A stretch of 6,607 bases of DNA from Treponema sp. (GCA_031275515.1 JAISOQ010000065.1:1-6607), one strand, 5' to 3'; positions 1 through 6,361 are shown, counted from the stretch's first letter. Translations and numbers: made by a program. The notes: generated by a model not told the origin, from the letters alone.

Positions 1-120
1 TGTATAATTGTCGTTTTTGCCGCCGGCTTTTTTTCGGTTTTCCTTGCTTTTGTTTTGAATGCGATAGCTAATATCAAACAGGACCCGGAAGCTATGGCAA
101 AATTACGGGGAAAGACATAA
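1..120 (+). CDS. C-terminal fragment of a probable Wzz-type polysaccharide chain-length determinant
   Basis: The window opens inside a plus-strand reading frame (frame 1) that ends at the TAA at 118-120, so only the last 39 residues are visible. They begin with a hydrophobic stretch of about 25 residues (visible part IIVVFAAGFFSVFLAFVL), which can form the final transmembrane helix. A short charged tail follows, containing NIKQDPEAMAKLRGKT. A terminal membrane helix followed by a cytoplasmic tail with a 'DPEAMAKL' flavour is what I associate with Wzz/chain-length determinant proteins, which set the length of O-antigen or exopolysaccharide chains at the inner membrane. The Wzz domain itself lies outside the window, so the family call rests on the tail alone. 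It could be another membrane protein with a C-terminal helix. Two terminators follow directly, so this gene ends its transcription unit. Confidence 0.5.
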   Translation, partial: CIIVVFAAGFFSVFLAFVLNAIANIKQDPEAMAKLRGKT

Positions 121-153
121 AGACCGGGGCCGCCGGTAAACAAATTCGGAATC

Positions 154-195
154 GCCGTCTTAAAATCTGACTTTTTGAGACGGCTTTAATTAATT
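154..195 (+). terminator. Rho-independent terminator after the Wzz-like gene
   Basis: GCCGTCT (154-160) pairs with AGACGGC (178-184). The stem extends inward through a T-G wobble and AAAA/TTTT (162-165 with 173-176), leaving a loop of about 7 bases. The T-rich run TTTAATTAATT follows. It starts 33 bases after the upstream stop codon, as expected for the terminator of that gene. Confidence 0.7.
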
Positions 196-200
196 CATGC

Positions 201-262
201 AAAAGCCCTCAGAGCCGCCGGCGGATATTCCGGCACGGCGGTTCTGAGGGCTTTTTGTTTTT
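201..262 (+). terminator. Second, stronger terminator in tandem
   Basis: AAAAGCCCTCAGAGCCGCC (201-219) pairs with 237-255, which reads GGCGGTTCTGAGGGC and then T residues. The stem is about 16 to 19 bp with a single G-T wobble. The loop (220-236) contains further CCGG complementarity. The run CTTTTTGTTTTT follows on the plus strand. Only six bases separate it from the previous hairpin, so it looks like a back-up terminator. A few T residues also follow the stem on the minus strand, so weak bidirectional action is possible. Confidence 0.8.
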
Positions 263-320
263 GGCCGCCAAGCCAAGCATTTACCCCCATTGCTCTTCAA
301 CAAAATTTTTCCCTCTCCCC

Positions 321-351
321 CAAAAAACAACCCCCGGCTTTTGCCGGGGGC
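321..351 (-). terminator. Terminator of the ankyrin-repeat gene
   Basis: On the minus strand, just past the stop codon at 357-359, the sequence reads GCCCCCGGC, AAAA, GCCGGGGG, then TTGTTTTTT. This gives a perfect 8-bp GC stem (331-338 with 343-350), a four-base loop and a T tract. It is a textbook intrinsic terminator for the minus-strand gene. Confidence 0.85.
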
Positions 352-356
352 CTCGA

Positions 357-3176
357 TTAGGTATTCAGCATTGCGGTAATTTCAGGGTGGTTCCACCGGC
401 GGGCTATGTCGGCGGGACTTTCGGCTGTGATGTTCCGGGTGTTCTTGTTGGCTCCCAGGTCAAGGAGCAGGGCGATGAGTTCCACGCTCCCGTATTGGGC
501 GGCGTGGTGGAGGATGGTGTTGCCCGTTCTATCTTTGGCGACAATGGCCCGGCCAGAAAAGATGGCCCGTACCGCATCGTGGCCTTTGGAAAGGGCGATA
601 ACCCCGGGAGCCTTGCCGTCCCCGCCCGCCGCAAAGGGATCCGAACCGGCTTCGGCCAGGATCCGGGCTGCGTCCCAGTTGTTCGTATCCACCGCTATAC
701 GCAGGGGGGTTCGGCCCTCGGCGTCTATCCCCGATATTCGGCCTCCCTGGTCGATGATAGTCTGGATTATCGCCGGAGAGGCTCTGTCAGTGACGGCGAT
801 GTGTAAAGGAGAACGGCCTTCGTCATCGGCGATGTAGATCCGGTCCTTGGTGAGGAGGGTGGATACCATACGGGCCGATGAAGCGCCCAGGGCAATCCGG
901 AAGGGAGTCTTGCCTTGGGCATTTTTTGCGTGAATAGAGCAGCCTAAGGAAAGGAACTGGTTCACCGTCTCTACCCGTTCCAGGGCGACGGCTATATGCA
1001 GGGGGGTATCTCCCCGGTTATTCCGTACCGAAGGGTCGGCGCCCGCATCGGTCAGGCGTTCAATAGCTACAGTGTAACCCATTGCTACCGCTTCCATTAA
1101 AGGCGTGTTCCCGTCGCTGTCCCGGACCTCCGTGTCGGCGCCGTATCTGATGAGCAGCGTTTCCACATCACTGATACCCAGGCGTACCGCGTCATGAAGC
1201 GGGGTTTTGGAGTTCATGGCATGGGCGTTGATGTCGGCGCCGGCAATTATCAGGGCTTCTGCGGCGCTGGAAGCGTTCCAGCGTACCGCCGCATGGAGGA
1301 CCGTATTGCCCAAGCTATCCCGGTTAGCCGTGGAAGCCCCCGCATTGATCAGGGCCTGGATAGTAGAGACCGAATTGCCCTTGACCGCCACAAAAAGAGG
1401 CGTTTCGCCGGTGGCATTTGCCGCCTCCGTGTTGGCTCCATTCTGTATGATCTGCGGAATATAGGAATCTATCCGCCATTGAGCCGCATAGTGGAGTATA
1501 GTGTTCCCCAGGCCGTCCCGTACTTCCAAAGTCCCCGATGTAAGCATCCATACCCGTACTCCCGGAGAATAATCTTTTCCGGGGAAGAAGGTCAGGTAGA
1601 CGGGGCTTTCACCTTTAGAGTTGGGAGCGAACATATCCGCCCCCCGGGTAAGCAGGAGGCGGCCGTTTTCCTCGGAATTGAGGCGTACCGCTATATGCAG
1701 GCTCGTGTCCCCTTCTTTATTACGGGCGTTGATCTGGGCCTTTTTATCCAGGATCATACCCAGTATCTGGGCGTCCGCCCTGTTCAGGGTTGCCAGAATC
1801 AGAGCCGTGTTACCCGCACTATCGTTTTGAAGGACGGTTTCTTCCGTAATCAAGGCGGGCAAAGTCGCACGGCGGTCTCTCAGCGCCCGTTCAAAGGGGG
1901 TGATCTCTTCGTTATCCACCGCAAAAATATCGGATTTATACTGGAGGAGCAGGGGAATGTAGGCCGTCCGGTTTCCCTGAACCGCCAGGTACAGAGGCGT
2001 CTTCCCTTCAATATTATGGACGTTCACGTTAGCCCCGCCTTTCAGAAGGGCCTGAAGGAGGTCCGTATGCCGGTTCAGGGTAATGATGATGTGAAGGGGA
2101 GAATCCCCATGTTCATCCCGCAGATTAGGAGTCGCCCCATGAGAAAGAAGCAGATTCAGGGCCTCCAGGTGAACTTCCGGGGGAATGGCAAGATGCATTA
2201 CTGAATTCCCTTTGGCATCCTGGAGGTTGACATTCGCCCCTCCGTCAATGAGGATCCTCATTATTTCTATATTTCCCGCCCTGGCCGCTTCGTGCAGGGG
2301 AGTAGTTCCCGATGCGTTTTTAATATTGATATCCGCCCGTTTATCCAGAAGATACCGGACATATCCGGTGCGGCCTTCCTGAACGGTATAATGCAGCGGG
2401 GTAATTCCATCGGCTTGCCTGAAGTCATAGTTGGAACTCATCACTGCCGGAGCAAAATAGGCGTATATAGGAGAGTCCGAAGTTCCCCCTTCCAGGATGA
2501 GCTTTGCCGCGGTTTCGGCATAGTTCTTTGTCCTGGTGTTGATAAACGCCAGATCCAGAGGAGTCTTCCCCGCATAGTCCTGCTTGTTTACCTCCGCCCC
2601 CGCTGAAATTATGGCTGTTACAGCAGCCGCATCTCCCGCCAGAGCCGCCAGATGCAGTATCGTCCTTCCTTCGCTGTCAACAGTCTGAATTGATTTGACT
2701 GTAAGAAGCGCCTCAAGGAAATCCCCTTTCGCTCGTACAGCCTCATGCGCCGGGGAGGAATTCCCTTCTATCGGGTGGTGTATGTTTGCGCCGGCTGCCG
2801 CCAGCACTCTGGCCGTAGCGCTGTCCAGGTTCCCCGTGGCAATATCCAGGGGAGTCCGTCCTTCGTTATCCTCCGCATCCACCTTAGCGCCCATAGATAT
2901 GAAAAAAGACGCCAGTTCCGGCGACTTTTGTTCCGCCGCCGCATGGAGGGGCGTTCTGCCCAGGTGATCCCTGGCATCGACATTAACCTCTCCCAGGAAT
3001 TTTTTCCGGGCCTTATCGGTTTCGCCCTGGTCAAGCAGCAGCCAAACATCGTCATTATCCGGCGTCTGCTGGACGACATCAGGTTCTATTTTTGGCGTCC
3101 CGGCGCAGCTGACAAACAAAGAAAAAAGCCCGATTCCAGTTAATATTCTGCCTAAACTATTTTTATCCCGCCTCAT
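357..3176 (-). CDS. Large ankyrin-repeat lipoprotein (939 aa, about 26 repeats)
   Basis: The product is predicted to be exported, lipid-anchored and to work as a binding scaffold; no enzymatic domain is visible. I chose the ATG at 3174-3176 because it begins a lipoprotein signal peptide: basic MRRDKNSLGR, a hydrophobic core, then L20-F21-V22-S23-C24. The frame stays open upstream to 3458, but that extension overlaps the start of the divergent gene and would bury the signal peptide. Phe at -3 of the lipobox is relaxed by enterobacterial standards but acceptable in spirochaetes. The ribosome site is weak (GGGG close to the ATG). After a short linker, residues about 43-69 resemble an ankyrin N-cap. 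Residues 70-939 are about 26 units of 31 to 35 residues with the motif D..G.TPLH.A....--..LL..GA..N. Unit 5 (200-255) has an insertion of about 23 residues, and the final unit (915-939) is a partial C-cap. Such arrays bind other proteins; the partner cannot be read from sequence. The gene stands alone between a terminator and a divergent intergenic region. The ankyrin call is very secure, the lipoprotein call fairly secure. Confidence 0.93.
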   Translation of the reverse strand: MRRDKNSLGRILTGIGLFSLFVSCAGTPKIEPDVVQQTPDNDDVWLLLDQGETDKARKKFLGEVNVDARDHLGRTPLHAAAEQKSPELASFFISMGAKVDAEDNEGRTPLDIATGNLDSATARVLAAAGANIHHPIEGNSSPAHEAVRAKGDFLEALLTVKSIQTVDSEGRTILHLAALAGDAAAVTAIISAGAEVNKQDYAGKTPLDLAFINTRTKNYAETAAKLILEGGTSDSPIYAYFAPAVMSSNYDFRQADGITPLHYTVQEGRTGYVRYLLDKRADINIKNASGTTPLHEAARAGNIEIMRILIDGGANVNLQDAKGNSVMHLAIPPEVHLEALNLLLSHGATPNLRDEHGDSPLHIIITLNRHTDLLQALLKGGANVNVHNIEGKTPLYLAVQGNRTAYIPLLLQYKSDIFAVDNEEITPFERALRDRRATLPALITEETVLQNDSAGNTALILATLNRADAQILGMILDKKAQINARNKEGDTSLHIAVRLNSEENGRLLLTRGADMFAPNSKGESPVYLTFFPGKDYSPGVRVWMLTSGTLEVRDGLGNTILHYAAQWRIDSYIPQIIQNGANTEAANATGETPLFVAVKGNSVSTIQALINAGASTANRDSLGNTVLHAAVRWNASSAAEALIIAGADINAHAMNSKTPLHDAVRLGISDVETLLIRYGADTEVRDSDGNTPLMEAVAMGYTVAIERLTDAGADPSVRNNRGDTPLHIAVALERVETVNQFLSLGCSIHAKNAQGKTPFRIALGASSARMVSTLLTKDRIYIADDEGRSPLHIAVTDRASPAIIQTIIDQGGRISGIDAEGRTPLRIAVDTNNWDAARILAEAGSDPFAAGGDGKAPGVIALSKGHDAVRAIFSGRAIVAKDRTGNTILHHAAQYGSVELIALLLDLGANKNTRNITAESPADIARRWNHPEITAMLNT
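360..2969 (-). repeat. Ankyrin-repeat coding array
   Basis: Protein-level tandem array (residues 70-939) of about 26 units with a period near 99 bp. Approximate unit starts, by residue, are 70, 103, 136, 167, 200, 256, 287, 320, 354, 388, 421, 452, 486, 519, 554, 587, 620, 653, 686, 719, 752, 784, 818, 851, 882 and 915. At the DNA level the units have diverged and share only short strings such as CGTACCGC and TATATGCAGG. The array therefore looks old and selected for protein fold, not recently amplified. Confidence 0.9.
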
Positions 3177-3257
3177 ATCCCCATTATCGGTAAAAGAAAT
3201 CAGCAATATAGAAAAAAATGCGGCAAGAACCCTTATGCCGTCCGGCAATTTTACATT

Positions 3258-3286
3258 TTGACAAGATCGGCAAACGGGCTGATTGT
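3258..3286 (+). promoter_or_regulatory. Possible distal promoter for the GH3 gene
   Basis: A perfect -35 hexamer TTGACA (3258-3263) is followed after 17 bases by GATTGT (3281-3286). That matches the -10 consensus at only three positions, though these include the key A2 and T6. If used, it would give a leader of roughly 160 bases that includes the inverted repeat at 3374-3418. The poor -10 keeps confidence low. Confidence 0.25.
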
Positions 3287-3346
3287 ACGATTCGGCCCTG
3301 ATACCGGGAAAAATATGCAGAGCCGCTGGTACAATACATCCGGACA

Positions 3347-3355
3347 TGATACAAT
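3347..3355 (+). promoter_or_regulatory. Candidate extended -10 promoter for the GH3 gene
   Basis: TGATACAAT fits the extended -10 pattern (TGn followed by a hexamer), and TACAAT matches TATAAT at five of six positions. No good -35 lies 17 bases upstream, which extended -10 promoters tolerate. Transcription would start near 3362, about 95 bases before the GH3 start codon. Confidence 0.4.
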
Positions 3356-3373
3356 ATTGAAACAATTGAAGTT

Positions 3374-3418
3374 TCCCCAAAACCGTGAGCGTTAGCGCAC
3401 AGGCAATTAGTTTTGGGA
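3374..3418 (+). promoter_or_regulatory. Nested inverted repeat in the GH3 leader (possible operator or leader hairpin)
   Basis: CCCAAAAC (3376-3383) is complementary to GTTTTGGG (3410-3417). Inside lies a second imperfect palindrome, GTGAGCGTTAGCGCAC (3385-3400), whose arms GTGAGC and GCGCAC pair at five of six positions. The site lies between the candidate promoter and the ribosome binding site of a sugar-hydrolase gene, where a repressor operator or an RNA hairpin would be expected. Its arms only loosely resemble LacI-family operators, so I do not assign a regulator. Confidence 0.35.
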
Positions 3419-3441
3419 CAGGCTCAATTTTAATTTCAAAT

Positions 3442-3448
3442 GAGGGAG
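3442..3448 (+). promoter_or_regulatory. Ribosome binding site deciding the GH3 start
   Basis: GAGGGAG lies eight bases before the ATG at 3457. This supports that ATG over the upstream in-frame GTG at 3385, which has no comparable site and would place the inverted repeat inside the coding region. Confidence 0.7.
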
Positions 3449-3456
3449 TCTCTGTC

Positions 3457-5544
3457 ATGACGAGGGAAGAACGTATTCAAGATCTTATTTCTAGGATGAC
3501 GCTGGAGGAAAAAGTTTCTCAACTTTCTTTTGAAAGTCCCGCCATAGAACGGCTGGGAATACCTGAATATAACTGGTGGAACGAATGTCTCCACGGAGTT
3601 GCCCGTGCGGGGTTTGCGACGGTATTCCCCCAGGCCATAGCGCTGGCGGCGACCTTTGACGAAGCCTTTGTCCACGAAGTGGCTTCCGCCATAGCCGACG
3701 AAGCCCGGGCCAAGCATAACGAGGCGGTGAAGATGGGGAACCGGAAACAGTATTGGGGCCTCACCTTCTGGACCCCGAATATCAACATCTTCCGGGATCC
3801 CCGCTGGGGCAGGGGGCAGGAAACTTACGGCGAAGACCCGTACCTTACAAGCCGCATAGGTTTGGCCTTCGTGAAGGGGCTCCAGGGAGATGATCCGGAG
3901 AACCTCAAGCTCGCGGCCTGCGCCAAGCATTTTGCGGTCCACTCAGGGCCGGAAAAACTCCGCCATGTGTTTGACGCCCAGGTTTCTCCCAAGGACCTGT
4001 GGGAGACCTACCTGCCGGCCTTCAAGGTCCTGGTGGAGAACGGCGTAGAGTCCGTGATGGGCGCCTACAACCGGACCTTAGGGGAACCCTGCAACGGCAG
4101 CGCCCTGCTCCTCAAGGAGATACTCCGGGACAAGTGGCAGTTCAAAGGTCATGTTGTTTCTGACTGCTGGGCCATCCAGGACTTCCACAAGAACCACAAG
4201 ATTACTTCCTCCCCGGAAGAATCCGCCGCCAAAGCCCTCAATGCGGGGTGCGATCTCAACTGCGGCTGTACCTACCCCATGCTGACTGTTTCCTACAAGA
4301 AGGGGCTTGTCACCGAAGAAGCTATCAACACCGCCCTCACCCGGCTCCTCCGTACCAGGATGAAGCTGGGCATGTTCGATCCCCCGGAACAGAATCCCTA
4401 CGGCAAGCTGGGCCGGGAGGTCATCAACTGCGAAAAGCACCGGCAGCTCGCCCTTGAAGCGGCCCGGAAATCCATCGTCCTCCTCAAGAACGACAATAAC
4501 CTGCTGCCCCTGGACGATTCGGGTAAACGCATCCTCCTGGTCGGCCCCGGCGCGGCAAATCCCCATACCCTTCTGGCAAACTACTACGGCATGAGCCCTC
4601 ATCTTGTAACGATCCTTGAAGGCCTGGTCGGGAAGACCCGGAACAAGTACGCCATCACCATGGAATACCGTATGGGTTCCCTGATGTATGAGGCGAATCA
4701 TCCTTCCAACGTCGTATTTGGCGTCGCTCCCAATGACGATGTGGTCATCGCCGTGTTTGGCTTGGACGGTATCATGGAAGGTGAAGAAGGGGACGCTATC
4801 GCTTCCGATTCCAACGGCGACCGGGATACCATCGAACTTCCACCCTGGCAGCTTGATTTCCTGCGGCAGATCAAATCCACAGGGAAGAAGGTGATTCTGG
4901 TTCTCACCGGAGGAAGTCCCATCGCTTTCCCCGAGGACATAGCCGACGCCATCCTCTTTGCCTGGTATCCCGGCGAACAGGGAGGCAACGCAGTGGCGGA
5001 CATCATCTTTGGGGACGCCGTTCCATCAGGCAAACTGCCCGTCACCTTCCCGGCTTCTACGGATCAGCTTCCTCCCTACGAGGATTACGCCATGAAGGGG
5101 CGCACCTACCGCTACATGGAAAAGAAACCCCTGTATCCCTTTGGGTTCGGCCTTTCTTATACGTCTTTCCGCTTTGATTCCCTGACGTTCTCAGGCGATA
5201 CCATTGCCCCCGGCGGGACCCTAAAGGTCAAAACCGCCCTTACCAACACCGGAAAGGTTGACGCCGGCGAAGTGGTTCAAATCTACATTGCCAAAGAGAA
5301 CCGGGAAGCCGGCGATCCCATTGCCTCCCTCAGGGCATTCCGGCGGGTCCTGGCGCCTGCGGGCTCTACGGTGGAGGTTGAGTTTGACCTTCCCGCATCG
5401 GCTTTCGAGTCGGTGAACGCCGCCGGTGAAAGCCTGCTGGTTCCCGGCGTCTATACCCTAACCGTTGCCGGCGCCGCTCCCGTCCCGGCTGCCCTGGAAA
5501 AAGGCGCAACAAAGCCGGTGACCGGGAAGATCACGGTAAAATAA
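3457..5544 (+). CDS. GH3 glycoside hydrolase, beta-xylosidase/beta-glucosidase type (695 aa)
   Basis: A family 3 glycoside hydrolase that removes terminal beta-linked sugars by a retaining mechanism. The N-terminal TIM-barrel domain spans about residues 1-310. It contains NWWNECLHGVARAG (39-52), FPQAIALAATFD (57-68), DPRWGRGQETYGEDPYL (114-130), the substrate-binding K157-H158 in CAKHFAV, and the nucleophile motif VVSDCWAI with Asp236. The C-terminal alpha/beta domain (about 335-555) includes EGEEGD (441-446), where a Glu is the likely acid/base, and ends near YPFGFGLSYTSF (560-571). A fibronectin-III-like domain covers about 575-672. No PA14 insertion is present, so the length is typical of the compact three-domain form. 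The NWWNE.LHGVARAG opening and the Cys after the catalytic Asp are features I associate with GH3 beta-xylosidases; many beta-glucosidases have SDW instead. Substrate is therefore probably xylo-oligosaccharide, but beta-glucoside cannot be excluded. There is no signal peptide or membrane segment, so it should be cytoplasmic, acting on imported oligosaccharides. No transporter or regulator gene adjoins it. All catalytic motifs are intact. Confidence 0.95.
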   Translation: MTREERIQDLISRMTLEEKVSQLSFESPAIERLGIPEYNWWNECLHGVARAGFATVFPQAIALAATFDEAFVHEVASAIADEARAKHNEAVKMGNRKQYWGLTFWTPNINIFRDPRWGRGQETYGEDPYLTSRIGLAFVKGLQGDDPENLKLAACAKHFAVHSGPEKLRHVFDAQVSPKDLWETYLPAFKVLVENGVESVMGAYNRTLGEPCNGSALLLKEILRDKWQFKGHVVSDCWAIQDFHKNHKITSSPEESAAKALNAGCDLNCGCTYPMLTVSYKKGLVTEEAINTALTRLLRTRMKLGMFDPPEQNPYGKLGREVINCEKHRQLALEAARKSIVLLKNDNNLLPLDDSGKRILLVGPGAANPHTLLANYYGMSPHLVTILEGLVGKTRNKYAITMEYRMGSLMYEANHPSNVVFGVAPNDDVVIAVFGLDGIMEGEEGDAIASDSNGDRDTIELPPWQLDFLRQIKSTGKKVILVLTGGSPIAFPEDIADAILFAWYPGEQGGNAVADIIFGDAVPSGKLPVTFPASTDQLPPYEDYAMKGRTYRYMEKKPLYPFGFGLSYTSFRFDSLTFSGDTIAPGGTLKVKTALTNTGKVDAGEVVQIYIAKENREAGDPIASLRAFRRVLAPAGSTVEVEFDLPASAFESVNAAGESLLVPGVYTLTVAGAAPVPAALEKGATKPVTGKITVK

Positions 5545-5545
5545 T

Positions 5546-5600
5546 AAAAAAAACCCTTTGCGGGACGACTGCAATTTCCGTCCCGCAGAGGGCTTTTATG
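5546..5600. terminator. Bidirectional terminator between the GH3 and phosphoesterase genes
   Basis: CCCTTTGCGGGACG (5554-5567) pairs with CGTCCCGCAGAGGG (5579-5592), a 14-bp stem with one G-T wobble and a loop of about 11 bases. On the plus strand CTTTTAT follows. On the minus strand a long T tract follows, complementary to the A run at 5546-5553. The two flanking genes converge here, and the hairpin can serve both; the minus-strand T tract is the stronger. Confidence 0.8.
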
Positions 5601-5640
5601 GCGCTCCCGCAAATATCCTGAAACGGCGGCGGAGAACCCT

Positions 5641-6300
5641 TCAGAAGCGGTAAATTGACGCTGTGTCGTGGGTATCAATATAGGCGATGGTTATAGTCCG
5701 GCGTTTGCTGTCCGGGAGGGTTATTGTTCTTATTTCTTCCATAGGGGTATGGCCGACGATCTGGTTATACCCGGCCACAGGCTGTTTTTCCAGGGAATCC
5801 GGCCTGATCCATATAGGGCTTTGGGTAATGTCATCCCCGAAAGGGTCATGGCCGTTAAACTCTAAGATGCTTCGTTTTTTGGCGAAAGCCTGATTAATAT
5901 CTTCAACATTAGGGTATCCTGCGATTTTCATCCGCTTCATAAACCATGCCGAAACTCCCGCATGAGAAATAATGTAATTATCCGCCGTAACGTACACAAC
6001 CTTGAGGAGATCGATATTTTGCTCTAAAACTTGATAAATCTCATAATAGTGATCTTCCTGGTACCCTGAATACATCTCACTGGTTCCCAGGTAATGATAG
6101 TCATGATTGCCAAGGCATAGTTTTATCCGCCTGTCCTTCCTGGCTCTTTCGCAGATTTCCTTGAAGTTCCGGTATTGCTGAACAAACGGGAGATCAAAGC
6201 TGTCAAAATAATCTCCCACAAAATAGAATTCTATAAAATCTTCGTCGATATAACGCTTCCAGAAATCCCGGCCGTGGACATCGCCTATGGCTAACCGCAT
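5641..6300 (-). CDS. Calcineurin-like metallophosphoesterase (219 aa)
   Basis: A small cytoplasmic two-metal phosphoesterase of the PPP/symmetrical Ap4A hydrolase-like group. All signature motifs are present in order: GDVHG (6-10; metal ligands D7, H9), GDYFDS (29-34; D30 bridging the metals), GNHD (64-67; N65, catalytic H66), SHAG (112-115; H113) and GHTP (183-186; H184). The end, with YIDTHD (207-212), is the usual closing strand of such folds. I chose the ATG at 6298-6300 because GDVHG must lie near the N-terminus and because AGGGAGGG lies just upstream. The open frame to 6402 would add an unneeded 34-residue extension across the promoter. Likely substrates are diadenosine polyphosphates, other nucleotides or phosphoproteins; the sequence does not decide. 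It has no signal peptide, stands alone between its own promoter and a bidirectional terminator, and shows no damage. Confidence 0.9.
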   Translation of the reverse strand: MRLAIGDVHGRDFWKRYIDEDFIEFYFVGDYFDSFDLPFVQQYRNFKEICERARKDRRIKLCLGNHDYHYLGTSEMYSGYQEDHYYEIYQVLEQNIDLLKVVYVTADNYIISHAGVSAWFMKRMKIAGYPNVEDINQAFAKKRSILEFNGHDPFGDDITQSPIWIRPDSLEKQPVAGYNQIVGHTPMEEIRTITLPDSKRRTITIAYIDTHDTASIYRF

Positions 6301-6302
6301 AA

Positions 6303-6310
6303 CCCTCCCT
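6303..6310 (-). promoter_or_regulatory. Ribosome binding site of the phosphoesterase gene
   Basis: On the minus strand AGGGAGGG lies two bases before the ATG at 6300. It fixes the start at 6300 rather than at the upstream in-frame ATG at 6402. Confidence 0.65.
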
Positions 6311-6331
6311 AAACTACAGGCACTTATAGTT

Positions 6332-6361
6332 ATTATAGCGGAAATCCGCCTGATTAGGCAA
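6332..6361 (-). promoter_or_regulatory. Sigma-70-type promoter of the phosphoesterase gene
   Basis: Reading the minus strand, TTGCCT (6361-6356) and a perfect TATAAT (6337-6332) are separated by 18 bases. Transcription would start near 6325, giving a leader of about 25 bases before the ATG at 6300. Two small inverted repeats overlap it: GCGGA-AA-TCCGC (6338-6349) in the spacer and GCCT-GATT-AGGC (6348-6359) across the -35. Confidence 0.65.

Larger units (their letters stand above)
3177..3456. other. Divergent intergenic region between the ankyrin and GH3 genes
   Basis: These 280 bases separate two divergent start codons and hold no convincing gene. They must contain promoters for both directions. 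For the plus strand I see a TTGACA at 3258-3263 and an extended -10 at 3347-3355. For the minus strand a TACAAT lies at 3287-3282 with a poor -35 (TTCCCG, 17-base spacer), so the ankyrin promoter is unresolved. A short perfect inverted repeat TGCCG-TC-CGGCA lies at 3236-3247, in the predicted ankyrin leader. A nested inverted repeat lies at 3374-3418 in the GH3 leader. Confidence 0.6.

Noticed and set aside
255..806. 183-codon plus-strand frame at the end of the ankyrin gene
   Set aside because: It starts in the terminator region and runs antisense to clear ankyrin units, without a ribosome site or recognisable motif.
1194..2204. 336-codon open frame antisense to the ankyrin gene
   Set aside because: It lies fully inside the ankyrin coding sequence. 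Its translation shows no domain and is rich in Arg/Gly/Gln, typical of the complement of a GC-rich repeat gene. The periodic ankyrin codons keep the opposite frame open.
360..2969. Periodic DNA considered as a CRISPR array or recent tandem duplication
   Set aside because: The period (about 99 bp) equals one ankyrin unit in frame, and the units are diverged at DNA level with no identical repeats and no spacers.
3385..3456. GTG start giving a 24-residue extension of the GH3 enzyme
   Set aside because: The ATG at 3457 has a well-spaced GAGGGAG site, and GH3 homology begins right after it. The extension covers the inverted repeat and resembles no leader peptide.
3177..3458. 94-residue N-terminal extension of the ankyrin protein
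   Set aside because: It would overlap the GH3 start and hide a well-formed lipoprotein signal peptide starting at 3176. Its composition looks like translated intergenic DNA.
4078..4701. 207-codon minus-strand frame within the GH3 gene
   Set aside because: Antisense shadow of an intact, motif-rich GH3 coding region, with no domain of its own.
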